From Talinum fruticosum (Eukaryota > Streptophyta > Magnoliopsida > Caryophyllales > Talinaceae): DNA of 64,000 bases. Below, piece after piece: positions 11,481-22,099 of the stretch. Positions within the stretch are counted from its first letter, which is position 1. The number at the start of each line of letters is the position of its first letter. The notes under the pieces are model-generated. The model was given only the letters and a program-made list of their open reading frames with translations. It made no database searches and was not told the origin of the DNA. Both the position numbers and the translations under genes were made by a program. The stretch covers positions 186,001-250,000 of the forward strand of contig JAITYX010000120.1 in NCBI GenBank assembly GCA_021018815.1, written 5' to 3'.

Positions 11481-12591
11481 TTAGTTTCCTCATTGTTCGA
11501 GTCCGAGTCCGACTCTCCTTCGGCTTCGAGTCGAGATTGCCATCGGACACTTTGAGTCGTCCGAGTCATCGTCATCTTCCGATGAGTCTTCATCGCTCCA
11601 TGTTGCCATCATGGCCTTCTTCTTCTTTTTGTCCCTTTTTCTTTTTGGACAGTCTTTGACTATGTGGTCTTTGTTGTCACACTCAAAACATCCAGAATGC
11701 TTAGATAAAGATAACTTTGAGGGTGAAGAGTACTTACCTTTTCTGTCCCTCTTGTCTTTCTTGTAGAATTCTTCCTTTGGCCTTTTATCCCATCTTTTGT
11801 GCTTCATTATTCTCTTGAAGGCTCTTGTAATGAGTGCCATGGGATTGTCTTCCGAGTCGAGGAGCTCAGATTTTCTTCTTTGGATTCTCGAAGCTTTCAG
11901 TGCAATGTTCCTTTTGGTACGCCCTCAGCATCCTCCTCTTCTAGATGGATTTCGTGAGTGAGAAGCTTCCCGATGAGCTCGTCCGGCTTTAAGAGTGAGA
12001 GGTTCCGAGCCTCCTCTATGGCAGCCACTTTGGGACCCCATCTTCTCTTGGGTAGACTTCGAGTATCTTTCCGCACATTTCCTCGTGTGTGATCTTCTTA
12101 CCCAGAGACTTGAGATTGTTGGTAATCTCCGTAAATCGAATGAACATCCGAGTAATGTTCTCTTCCGGCTCCGTCTTGAATAGCTCGTACTTATGAAGAT
12201 ATTGAGTAATCTTCGCTTGTCCGACCCGGCTTGTGCCTTCATAGGTGTTGACCGAGTGTGTCCCATACCTCTTTGGCGGAATCACAGGCGAGATACTCTA
12301 TTATATTCCTCGGAGTCGATGGCGCACATAAGGATGTTCATTGCCTTGAAGTTCTTTCGAACTTCTCGCTTCGCCGGTGTAAATTCCGCTTTTATCTTGG
12401 GAAGGATTCTCGAATTCATCTGTCTTCATTGGAATGTAGTTTCCTTGTTGTATGATTTCCCATACCTTATCATCATGATCCATAAGGAAACATTCCATAA
12501 GTTTCTTCCAAGTGCCCAAAGTTTGATCCTTTGAATTTTGGTGGCTCGTTGGAAGATCTTCCTTCGTCGAACTCTCGTTGTTCCGAGCCAT
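11481..12591 (-). pseudogene. Copia-1 gag (UBN2-type, CCHC zinc knuckle)
   Basis: Gag forms the virus-like particle and binds element RNA. The start at 12591 (MARNNES) lies about 60 bases inside the 5' LTR, just after the PBS. The first piece (12591-12301) has the usual WKKLMECFLMDHDDKVWEII start; the second (12285-12016) has YEGTSRVGQAKITQYLHKYE and ITNNLKSLGKKI of the UBN2 gag domain. The C-terminal piece (11840-11490) carries a CX2CX4HX4C zinc knuckle (CFECDNKDHIVKDC) then a Lys-rich and Asp/Glu-rich tail. At least two frameshifts divide it. Confidence 0.85.
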
Positions 12592-12630
12592 TTGATCTTT
12601 AGACCTTTGGATGGTTAGATCCTTTCCGAA

Positions 12631-12650
12631 AGGCTAGGCTCGATACCAAT
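12631..12650 (-). other. Copia-1 primer binding site
   Basis: On the element strand this reads ATTGGTATCGAGCC immediately after the 5' LTR. TGGTATC is the usual complement of the 3' end of initiator methionine tRNA in plant copia elements; the rest (GAGCC instead of AGAGC) departs slightly. Confidence 0.75.
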
Positions 12651-14223
12651 TGAAGGCTTGCTTAGGGAGAGTCCGAGTCACCCTAGAGGGGGGAATAGGG
12701 TGATGGAAGTTTTTCGTGGAAACTTTAGCTCTTTTGTCAAAGATGAGACAGAGACGGAGTTCCGAGTCAATCAGCAGGGACGAAAAGTTTGGACTCGTAA
12801 ATGCTATCACGAATAAATAAGTAAGTTAAGCAGGAGCTATAACACAGTCCAAGTCTAGAATGAACTCAAAAAGATAACACTTTGAGATTACGTGGAAACC
12901 CTCCTGGGGCAGAAAACCACGGACCGTGCTAATCCAAGCACGAAGTCAAATCCACTATTTTGAGTCCATAAAATACCGTGAACTGATCGAACCCGAGTTG
13001 CTCCCTTAGACAACTCTTTACAAGTTTTCCTAGACTCGTAAATTCCCTTATCTCGATCTAGTACTTCCTAGCTGAGATAACCCTTACAGCTAGGGAGAAC
13101 TAAGCTGAGTTAACCCTTACAGCTCGGTCAAGGGACCTTACAGAGAAAGTAAGAAAGTGTTTGTAACTAAGTACAAGACCTTACAATTCGTAAAGTAAAG
13201 ATTTACTGAGTGGGAGTTGTAAGTAGAAGATTGAGAATAAATACAATGACTTTGCTCAAGTACGTGTATTAACAATAATTTTGGCAATCTTCAAGTCTTG
13301 TGAGGTGGCTTTTATTTATAGATGACCAGGCAGAGTAGCCGTTATCTTCATCTCGCCGACCGAGAGTCCTTTGTGACCGTTGATGTAAGCTTTCGAGTCA
13401 CTCGGAAAGTATCCGTTGAAATGTGAATGTTGGACAACGATTTAAACTCTCTTGGAAGTCCCAAAACTACTGGCGGTGTCTTGAAAGATAAGGTGGAAAC
13501 CATCGTTAAGCTTATCGTTCCAGCTTTTCCAGATTTGGAAACAGCATGACTCGACACAATCTTCCGGGACTCGGAGTAGAGAAGGTGAAAAGCCATGTCT
13601 GCTAGTGATTTGACATTTTGAAGCCGGTTACTTTTGTATTTCGAAAACGTATCCTCGTTTGAATAACCTACAAAAGTAAATCAATTTTGGTTCTCAAAGT
13701 ATAAAATATTTTGGTCCAAGATTAGACACGAGATAATAAAATAATTACGATAATTAAGCAACCGATTATCCGAGTCGAAACGAAATGGAATTTTCCGAGT
13801 CTAATATCCATGTAACTCAAAATTTCATCGAGCTAGTCCGAGCAAAGAATCAAGTTAAGTAAAGAACATCGAGTGATATACCTTGATATAGACTAAGCAT
13901 GAAACAGATCGGGAGTACTCGACTTCAACAAGATAGACCTTATAGAAAGGAGTCGATTTGAGCGGAATACCAGTCTATTCAACATGCGATAAATCTGAGT
14001 GACGAGAGACTCAAAACAAAGTATCGGGTTTCGAGTCACTCAAGGATAAGCACGAAATACATGAAGTGAAAGCTATATCACTTAGAGAAGATACCATGTT
14101 ACTCGGAAAAGTTTCTAAGAAACAGAGAATGCCTTGAAATCAAAACTCTATAAGTACGAGATTGTTATACCTGATTCCTTTTATACAACTCGGAAAAGTA
14201 TTGAGCGAGTGTCCGAGTCTTCA
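12651..14223 (-). repeat. Copia-1 5' LTR (1573 bp)
   Basis: Bounded on the plus strand by TGAAGGCTTG at 12651 and CTTCA at 14223, it is complete and uninterrupted. It aligns with the solo LTR at 31697-33222 in the opposite direction, and more distantly with the Copia-2 LTRs. A TATA box lies at 13311-13320. The right end sits inside the 88-bp tandem array. Confidence 0.9.
13311..13320 (-). promoter_or_regulatory. TATA box of the Copia-1 LTR
   Basis: The minus strand reads TATAAATAAA in the second half of the LTR. The same element occurs as TATAAATA in the solo LTR (32566-32573) and TATAAA in the Copia-2 5' LTR (41632-41637), each followed by a similar leader. Confidence 0.6.
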
Positions 14224-15170
14224 TGTACCATACAAGGGTCAAGCATGTAAGAGGTTAAGTGAAAATCAAGTCTTTAACTTTGCATGACGTAAAGAATGTT
14301 TAACTCGTTTATGTACCCTAGAAAGGGTAAAACATGTAAGAGGTTAATAAAAATCAAGTCTTCAAATTCGCATGACATAAAGAATTTTTAACCCGTTCAT
14401 GTACCATAAAAGGGTCAAGCATGTAAGGGGTTAACCGAAAATCAACTATTCAAATTTGCATGTCGTAAAGAAGGTTTAACCCGTTCATGTACCCTAAAGA
14501 GGGTAAAACATGTAAGAGGTTAACCAAAAATCAAGTCTTCAAATTCGCATGACATAAAAAAGATTTAACTCGTTCATGTACCCTACAAGGGGTAAAACAT
14601 GTAAGTGGTTAACAGTAAAATTAAGTCTTCAAATTCGGATGACGTAAAGAAGGTTTAACCCGTTCATGTAACTTAAAGGGGATAAAACATGTAAGGTGTC
14701 AACTGAAAATCAAGTATTCAAATTCGCATGACATAAAGAAGGTTTAACCTATTCATTTACCCTAAAGGGGTAAAACATGTAACGGGTTAACTGAAAATCA
14801 AGTCTTCAATTTCACATAATATAAAGAAGGTTTAATCCCGTTCATATACACTAAAGGGGGTAAAACATGTAAGGAGTTAATTGAAAATCAAGTCTTCAAA
14901 TTCGCATGAAGTAAAGAAGGTTTAACCCTTTCATATACCCTAAAGAGGGTGAAACATGTAAGGGATTAAGTGAAAATCAAGTCTTCAAATTTAGATGACG
15001 TAAAAAGGTGTAATCCGTTCATGTACCCTAAATAGGGTGAAACATGTAAGGGGTTAACCGAAAATTAAATCTTCAAATTTCCATGACGTAAAGAAAGTTT
15101 AACCCATTCATATACCCTAAAAGGGGTAAAACATGGAAAGGATTAACCAAGGGTCAAGGATCGTCAAGGT
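14221..15170. repeat. ~88-bp tandem repeat array, about 11 units
   Basis: Units begin near 14221, 14309, 14397, 14484, 14573, 14662, 14751, 14839, 14929, 15017 and 15107. Each contains CATGTACCCT, a short loop, AGGGT and ACATG, forming a hairpin, then GGTTAAC, AATCAAGTCTTCAAATT and CATGACGTAAAGAAGGTTTAA. Units differ by substitutions and small indels, so the array is not recent. There are no unique spacers, so it is not a CRISPR-like array. Copia-1 lies immediately left and seems to have inserted into the first visible unit. Confidence 0.92.
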
Positions 15171-16165
15171 GCAATATTACTTCCACTTAGGGGTGAGAAA
15201 AAAATTCTAGTTAATAGATAGTTAACCCAAATAAAAATAAGCAGAAGGAAAGTTTTCGGGGAAGCCTCCTCAAATTAGTCAAATGTTGGTAAATTACACT
15301 GAAGTGCTATCTTGACCCAAATTCGGGCTCTACGTAGTTAACTGGAAATATCTTAATAGTATTTGTACAGATTGATTCAGCCGAGTGAAGGTCTTCTACC
15401 AACAGGCAAAAAAAAAAAAAAAAGGGGCAGTCATAGCAAAGCTGAGAAAGTAAAGAAAGAGCAAAGGCTATGAAGAATTCATCATCAGCGAGCATAAGCA
15501 ATACCACATCAAATTTGAAGCTTTACCGTTTAAGAAAAAAGAATCAGATCTGAAACAACGCAATACTCCAATCACGTTTCAATTGAAGGACAAGAGAAGA
15601 AGAACCTTTAAGCTTTGGAGACAAACAAAAATTTTCAAACCCAAATTAAGAAGAACAGAGGAAGAAGAATAAATGTACGGGAAGCATGAACGTATGTCCT
15701 TTTATATATTCACGTATTGGTCTGAGTTTAACAATTTCAGTAAATTACAACTACTTCGAAGTTCTATCCGCTCAAGTTATGGACAATCTTGCGGATTAAA
15801 AAAGTTGTTAAAAAAAGGAATTCAAAATTTCATGGATTTCTGCAGCTTGTGAGTGTGTGAGAAACCAATTCTGAAGAGGATTCGGTCTTTGACTCTCTCC
15901 AGCATAAGAAGAATCCACAAGAGTCCGGCTTCAAATGAAATTGTCATAAATCTCCATGAGCTTCTGCCCTTATTATTAATCCTAGAGTTTGAACCCAATT
16001 CTGAATGGGATTCGGTTTAGTTCCTCCAACCCAAATTGAGTAGGAAACAGCTCACATATATTTTCCAAATCATGCCCACCACGCCAAATAATCCCGATTT
16101 ATTGAATTACCATCTTCCAATTCGAACCCATTTCATTCAATTTGACAAAAAAAAAAAAAATTGGA
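15171..16165. other. Unassigned AT-rich DNA, no gene seen
   Basis: No coding domain, LTR boundary or TIR pair was recognised. Two poly-A runs (about 15407-15423 and 16148-16160) and two loose copies of an AATTCTGAA...GATTCGGT motif near 15870 and 15995 are the only repeats noticed. The frame at 15307-15507 is short and low-complexity. Confidence 0.4.
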
Positions 16166-16271
16166 GCTGACTGATCCTTCTGATCCCGCGCTCCCCATGC
16201 TCGCGCGATGTTGACACCACGGCACTGCTGCTCAACCGTTAAGCTACCCGCTGACTGATCCTTCTGGTCCC
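16166..16271 (-). repeat. 62-bp tRNA-like segment between 22-bp direct repeats
   Basis: Near-identical repeats GCTGACTGATCCTTCTG plus (A/G)TCCC lie at 16166-16187 and 16250-16271. The 62 bases between them, on the minus strand, begin GGGTAGCTTAACGGTTGAGC, which fits a tRNA A box (TRGCNNARYGG). No convincing B box is visible and the poly-A run lies at 16148. It may be a truncated tRNA-derived SINE with target duplications, or chance similarity. Confidence 0.3.
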
Positions 16272-17050
16272 AAAACCGTAACTTGTCCTAGACGCGCTTG
16301 AAGGATGACCGATGATGAGAAGGGGTAGTGGAAATCTGGCAAAGCTTATGATTTGGTGAATTTTACGCTCGATTTGCTTGATCTTGAATTTGGGGACGGA
16401 GAAAGAGAACCGTAGAGAAATGGGGAAGATTTTGGTGAGAGAGGCAAGCAATAGCTGATGAGAGAGAAAGAGTTGCTGCAAAAATTGAGTTTTGAACAAT
16501 TGAAGAAAGAGAAAAAGGGCGTGTTTGGCTATGACCCACAACCACAAACTTCACATAATATTAATATGAAGATTTTGAATAAATGACTTTTGAATAAGTG
16601 AGTCGCGGCATATTAGGGGTTTGCCTCATCCACAAGCTCTTGGATTGTAAAAAAAGTTAAAAAAAAAAAAAACAAATTTAAGTACTCTTGAAAAACCGTG
16701 GAACCGTATAAGCTTATTATACTCCAAGCTATTTTGTACTTGCGTTGGCCTTAGTTCATGCTTATTATCATGTTTCTCTATGCTCTATTATCATGTTTCT
16801 CTCCACTCTTTCTCACAATACACAAAGAGCTAATATCAAATTTCAATTTCTCCATGTAGCATAGTCTCAAGAATTATATCCAAACAAGTCCAAATATGTG
16901 ACTTGGGTGGTTTCGGTATAATCTCGTGTCATATTAAAAGATTCCAAATCAAGATGGCGATTATGGGTGACGTATGTCAATCACCTTGCAAGTATTTAAG
17001 ATTCAATTGCGTCAACATTCAAAAAGCTCATGCACATAGTCGACTCTCGA
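16272..17050. other. Unassigned DNA, no supported gene
   Basis: Minus-strand frames at 16239-16554 are hydrophobic and overlap one another in two frames without a recognised family. The stretch 16860-17050 precedes a purine tract and could be the degraded 3' end of an old retroelement; nothing firmer can be said. Confidence 0.35.
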
Positions 17051-17406
17051 AGGGGCATTTGTAGGAGGCAAAAATTTGGAAGCCAACTATTTGCTACCAT
17101 GTTGAAAATTAAATTATTTTTATTCGATCTATTGCAAATTACCACGCGTAAATTTAGTTTTGGAAAGTCTTTAAAATTAAAATTGAAAGAAATTAAATTC
17201 GACTAATTAGAAGCTTCCACCGTCACTAATGACGTAGTAAATAGAACATATTTCTTTTAGGAAATAGTTACTAAATAGAGGCCCTCCACTCATTTTTCAC
17301 ACACATTCACCTTCTACAAAATCGAAAGCTTAGACTCGCAAACATCATCCATCTACCTAGCATAAAGGATCAAGGTTCGCAACCATTCGTAAACCAAATT
17401 CAAGAA
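17051..17406 (+). repeat. Possible old copia-type LTR, left part, cut by Copia-2
   Basis: A purine tract (CGAAGGGGCATT) is followed by TGTAGGAGGCAAAAATTTGG, the look of a polypurine tract next to an LTR start. A TATA-like TAAATAGAGG with a CT-rich leader follows near 17272. The sequence ends at the AAGAA target duplication (17402-17406) of Copia-2 and would continue at 42488-42751. No second copy is in the window, so this remains a guess from composition. Confidence 0.3.
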
Positions 17407-20400
17407 TAAAGGTTTGCTCTTGGAGAGATTAAGTCACCCTAGAGGAGGGGCGATTAGGGTGATGGAAGATTTTAAATAAAATCAAACTCTTTTTGCACGA
17501 AGTAAGCGTAAGCAAATTCTAAGTTTAGATTGGACTTAGAAAGATAGACAAACAAAAGTACGTGGAAACCCCCCGGGGCAAAAACTACGGACAGTGCTAA
17601 TCCAATCACCAAGTCAAATCCACTAATTGAATCCTCAACTACAAAGGACTCGACTCTAACCGAATTGCTCCTTTAGACAATTTCTTTACAAGTTTTTCCT
17701 AAACTCGAAGTTTCCTTATCTCGATCTAGTACTTCGTGACTAAGTTAACTCTTACGATCGAGGGCAACTAAGCTGAGTTAACCCTTACACCTCAATCAAG
17801 GGACTTACAAAGAAAGTAAGAAAAGAATGTAAGTGATTACAAGACTTTCTTGACAACTCGTAAAGTAAGAATTACTGATTTGGAGTTGTAAGTAGAAGAT
17901 TGAGTAAGAATGAGACCAGACAATTGGTTCAACAATAATTTTGGCAACCTCCAAGATTAGGCACGAGATAATAATTAAATCATAGTAATTAAGCATTTAA
18001 TTATCTTTGGCCTAAAAGAGTGGAATTTTCCGAGTCTAATATCCATTAGGTTTAGATTCCATCTTGAGTCAATCCTTAAATGATCAAGTTAGAAAGAATA
18101 AAATATCGGATACATGAACTTGATCCAACAAATGATTCACCGTAAATAGATCGACATAAAACATAGAATTACATGGTAATTCATTTTAACTTGAAACAAG
18201 AAGTCGGTGCTCGGAATAAGTGAGTTAAAGATATTATTTGTTCATGCGAAACTTCGAGTGATGTATGAGTGAGTCGAACCACGATTATGAGAGATATGCA
18301 AGAACGTGTCTGTGAGACCTGGAATTTTGAGTAGATTAATTTTATAGTTAAATTAAGCTAAGTATTTGTACATAACTTGTATTATGTCATTATTATGTGT
18401 TTATGTGTTTATATAGCTTAATTAATAAGGGTGATTGCTCGTTTCGTTGCTAGTAAACAAAATATAAGCCTAGAGCGAGACTTATACTTAATTACCCCTT
18501 AAACAAAAATAAATAAATAAACAAATTTGGAGAGGATTAGTGTTGAGCGAGTAGGTGTTGGCTACACCTGATGTAGCCATCGAAATAGGAAAAGAAAGGA
18601 GCAAAGGAAAAGGAACGAAGGGGGCCGAACGAAGCAAGCAATGGGAGAGAGAGAGAGGCCGAGCGAGGGAGATAGAGCGAGAGAGGGAAGGCGAGGGAGA
18701 TAGAGCGAGAGAGGGAAGGCGAGCGACCAAGAAAGCGACCGGAGGCCGACGTTCGAACGGCAGCGGCGGCGAAGCGACCGGCGATCATGAGGGAAACGGC
18801 GAGGCCCGAAGGAGGGAAAACCGAGACCAGGAAAAGGAAAGCGAACGTGAGGGCCGAGGAGGCCGCCGGTGAGCGCGTGACTGCAGCGACGGTGGCGGAT
18901 GCGGAGGAAGGCGACGAAACCGGCTGGCAGCAGGGAAAGGGGAAGAAAAGGGAGAAACCGACCAAGCAAACTCGAACCTCAAGCAAGCTGTCAATCCCCG
19001 AACCGAGGTGGGTAGTCTTATACTCTAAACTATTATTAATTTCGAAACCCAAATCAGTTTTGTTTTGATGATTGAATGTTTATGTGATAGAATGAAGTTA
19101 GGAAGTGGTTAAGATTGAATTAGGTTATGAGAAAATCGAATTGAACTGTTAAGTCCGAATCGAAATCGAAGGAGCTTAGTAGTTGGTTAGGGTTGAGTTG
19201 AGATGCTGAAAGTTTAGAAAGAATTAGGTTGCGTAGGTATAACGAGTATTGTGAAGGTCTCAATTAGCACTTAGAAATGAAGAAAGGTTGATTTGGGTCC
19301 GAATTGTGAATTGTTGCTTCGAGTTAAACTCCGGAGATTTCCTAAGTTCTTTGCGTTGGAAGGTAACGACTTATATTGGGAAATAACGAGTTAAGAAGAG
19401 GAGTGTGAATTCACACCGAGTGATGCACAATTGAGGCATGGGAGTGAGAGGTGAGTGAGTAGTAGGATAATTGAGTTCAAAAGAAAATTAAATCCTTGAG
19501 GTTGAACTAAATTCAAAGATAAGCGAAGCTAGCGGAAGTGGAGCGAGGAAAAGAGATTAAGAGTTATATCATTGAGTTTGGACAAGAAAGAGCGATTAAT
19601 GAGATAGAAACTTAAGATTAGAGCAAATCGGACTTGGAGATGAAGGGAGCTAGAGGAATTTTAGTAGTGAAGAATGAGAGCTATCTGACTAAGTATGAGT
19701 AAGAAAAGGCCGATTAGTAATGTGGAGGCGTAATCGGAAAACATTGAAGCAAAGGTGGCAAATTGTGAAAAATTGGGACATGTGAGATTAATGGTAACTA
19801 CTTGTGGTTATTGTGGCTCGGAAAAAGGAATTAATGTTACTAAATGGGAGAATTGAGAAAGGTTTAGTTGAAGAGAAGCCGAGAATGACTATCCGTGTTG
19901 AATTGTAGCTATCTATGCAAGTGATTGTGTTAAACATTGTCCAAAAGTTGGTTTTGAAAGAAGTTCTATGTTTTACGCAAAATGATACTTGAATGTGACT
20001 TGTGTGATACATGATTTTCAAACGTGAAAACGTACTTTTAAGAAGTGAAATTGATTTGAGAATGTTGTTTGAAACAAGCTTGATAAGTGAACGTGTTAAA
20101 GAAACTGTTGTGAATCGACTTTGCCTGGATTGTTTAGCACAAGGAAGGATTCTAGCTAGGGCGGCTAGCTAGGGGTCCTAGGTAGCGGGACGCCCGATTG
20201 GAATCTTTATAGATAGGTCCCGGAGCCTTTTATTTGGGGTCGTGCCCCGGAGAAACTAGAGAAATCGGAGAAACTATGAGAAATTGTGAAGTGCTAGTTT
20301 GAGTCCGCAACCCGGGAAGTGATTCACCAAAAGAGATTCATTGAAAGTGATTCATGAAAAGTGATTTAGTAGAAATGATTTAGTTTCGATTGAAAGCCTT

Positions 20401-21284
20401 TGAAAGAAAGTGTAGGTGGTTGCCCCACCTTGTTGAAAGTTGATTCAGTCCTAAAAGAATTGTTCATGAATGTGAAATCGTGCTTTTAAGTGATTAAAGA
20501 GTCTTGATATTTACATTGCAAGAGATTTCATTGAAAGTATCTAGATTTGTATAATGTTATTACGTTTTCACGGATTTCATTAGTATGAGTAGTATGTGTA
20601 AAGAATTTCTATTTTAAGGGTGTAAGACTCCGGTGAGCCCGTGGTTTATTGCTCACACCCACAAATTTACCCCTTTTCCCCAGGTGTTGCAGGTGCATTC
20701 TTAGGTGTGTAGTACTTAGCTTAATCTGGACTCCGTTGATTGCCGTTTGTTGGTTGCTTGAGTGATTCGAATTGCGAATGTGCATTTCTTATATTTCTAA
20801 GTATTGTATTTGTAATTTAGTACATGTAGTTTTTACCGGATGTATATTAAACCATTTAGATTATTTTAAGTTTTATCGCATGATTGGTTGAACTTTGACG
20901 TGTGGCCATTGAGTTGTATACTCGAGCGTGTGGCTCATTGAGTTATGTTATGCCTTTTATGCGGGGTTTTAGAGCTTTAAGCCTAAGGGTTAGTCCACAT
21001 TACAAATAGAACTCTGCCAAAATTTTTAGGAAATCTCGATTCTTTTGGAAAACCATCCTTATTATCTTTAAGTTGAGCTTAGACAGCTAAATTGACACCG
21101 TAAAGAGCCTAGGGAGTTCCTTTAGGGAACTCGGCGATGTAATACTCCTAGGGGTATTTTGGGGTGTTACACGTGCTTTCTTAGTGGGTTAGAACGAACG
21201 AAAACTTAGATAGAAGTTTCTATAAAACTTAGAATGACTTTGAATCAAAACCCAAGTGAGATAGAGAATTGTATTGAATCTTCA
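17407..21284 (-). repeat. Copia-2 3' LTR, interrupted by a 2.9-kb insertion and shortened
   Basis: It starts TAAAGGTTTGCTCTTGGAGA (TGAAGG expected) and ends CTTCA before the polypurine tract. Without the insert at 18311-21171 it is about 1.0 kb, against about 1.4 kb for the 5' copy. The missing ~410 bases correspond to about 41616-42026 and are bounded in the 5' copy by TCCAAG repeats (see 17950). Confidence 0.87.
18311..21171. mobile_element. TG...CA insertion in the Copia-2 3' LTR, probable solo LTR
   Basis: It begins TGTGAGACCTGG and ends GGGGTGTTACA. Flanks are CGTGT(C) on the left and CGTGC on the right, an imperfect duplication; the 5' LTR of Copia-2 near 42371 shows the uninterrupted sequence. 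There is no retroviral domain. It contains a purine-rich GA/GC block at 18590-19000 and a short GC-rich segment at 20140-20260. The overlapping frames at 18488-19068 are composition artefacts of the GA block. Confidence 0.75.
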
Positions 21285-21297
21285 ATCTCCCCTTTTT
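21285..21297 (-). other. Copia-2 polypurine tract
   Basis: On the element strand it reads AAAAAGGGGAGAT, directly inside the 3' LTR, matching Copia-1 at 50-62. Confidence 0.85.
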
Positions 21298-22099
21298 GAT
21301 GAAAGGTATTCCATACTTAAGATAGAAACTTGTCGGTTGAATTAGTTAAGTTTTCGAAAGGAATTGATGAGAGCAAAAGAAGATCTTAATCGGAACTTAA
21401 GATATAGTTAAGTGCAGCTCGAGATCAAAACATAACTCGGAACATGTTTCTTGATATTAATCGAGCAAGGAAAAATTGATCGGAGCGAGATATGTTAAAG
21501 AGTCAAGTAGAAGAGCTATTAAAGTAAAAAAATATATAACTCGAAACAAATATGTTAAAGAGTCAAGTATCGAGCTAACTCAAAACAGATATGCTCGGAA
21601 AATAAATTTCATTCATTGCCGGAGTCATATATATAAGAAACGAAAAATACTTAACTCGGAAAAGGGAAAAACTCCCCTAGATCAAACATCTAAAATTTTC
21701 TATATGTTTCTCTCCCCTTATGCATTTCAAGCAAATACCAAAAGGAGGAAGGAAAGACCAAATAATTACAAAAATGATGTTGGACATCCGAGTTAAAAAA
21801 ATAGATTAAGAGGGAGGGGCAGGTTGCCTTGAGGTTGAGGAGCGAGTAGTGCGCCTTCGCCTATATGCTTGAGTGGAAGTAGTTGAGCGAGGAGGCTATA
21901 GAATTGGTACATCAAGAAGTAGAGATGTCCCGGTTCCGGGAACCAAAGGCATATCATCCTCAACTTCTTCTTCTTCCTCAAAGACAACCGCTGGCTGGGC
22001 TTCGAGGCAGGGGCTTTTGACTTACCAAGCATCGTTAACCTCTATTGAGCCACCTTGAGCATGATCAAAAGAGATCAACACACGCTCTTTGTTGCCCTA
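21298..22099 (-). other. Copia-2 noncoding region between the extra ORF and the polypurine tract
   Basis: It resembles 63-450 of Copia-1 (shared GAAAGG(C/T)ATTCCATACTTA next to the tract, and GGGAAAAACTCCCCTA). No coding signature is seen; the frames at 21476-21796 and 21793-22058 have no family match. Confidence 0.5.

Larger units (their letters stand above)
1..14223 (-). mobile_element. Copia-1: SIRE/Maximus-like Ty1-copia retrotransposon, 3' LTR truncated by window edge
   Basis: Read on the minus strand from 14223 leftward the order is 5' LTR, PBS, gag, protease, integrase, reverse transcriptase, RNase H, extra ORF, polypurine tract, start of 3' LTR. Integrase before RT is the Ty1-copia order; an extra gene between RNase H and the 3' LTR is typical of the SIRE/Maximus group. 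Two younger insertions (2902-5869 and 6513-9156) interrupt the RNase H and RT regions. All genes carry frameshifts or stops, so the copy is dead. Its right target duplication should be TGTAC at 14224-14228; the partner is outside the window. Confidence 0.9.

Noticed and set aside
13348..13596. Minus-strand frame of 82 codons
   Set aside because: It falls in the untranslated part of the Copia-1 LTR, upstream of the TATA box.
14221..15170. Repeat array considered as CRISPR-like
   Set aside because: Units are contiguous and diverged with no unique spacers, and the context is plant nuclear DNA.
16239..16554. Hydrophobic minus-strand frames as a host gene
   Set aside because: Two overlapping frames are equally open; there is no start context, splice pattern or domain.
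18488..19068. Several overlapping frames up to 171 codons on both strands
   Set aside because: They come from a GA/GC low-complexity block inside the insertion at 18311-21171; all frames are open because of composition.
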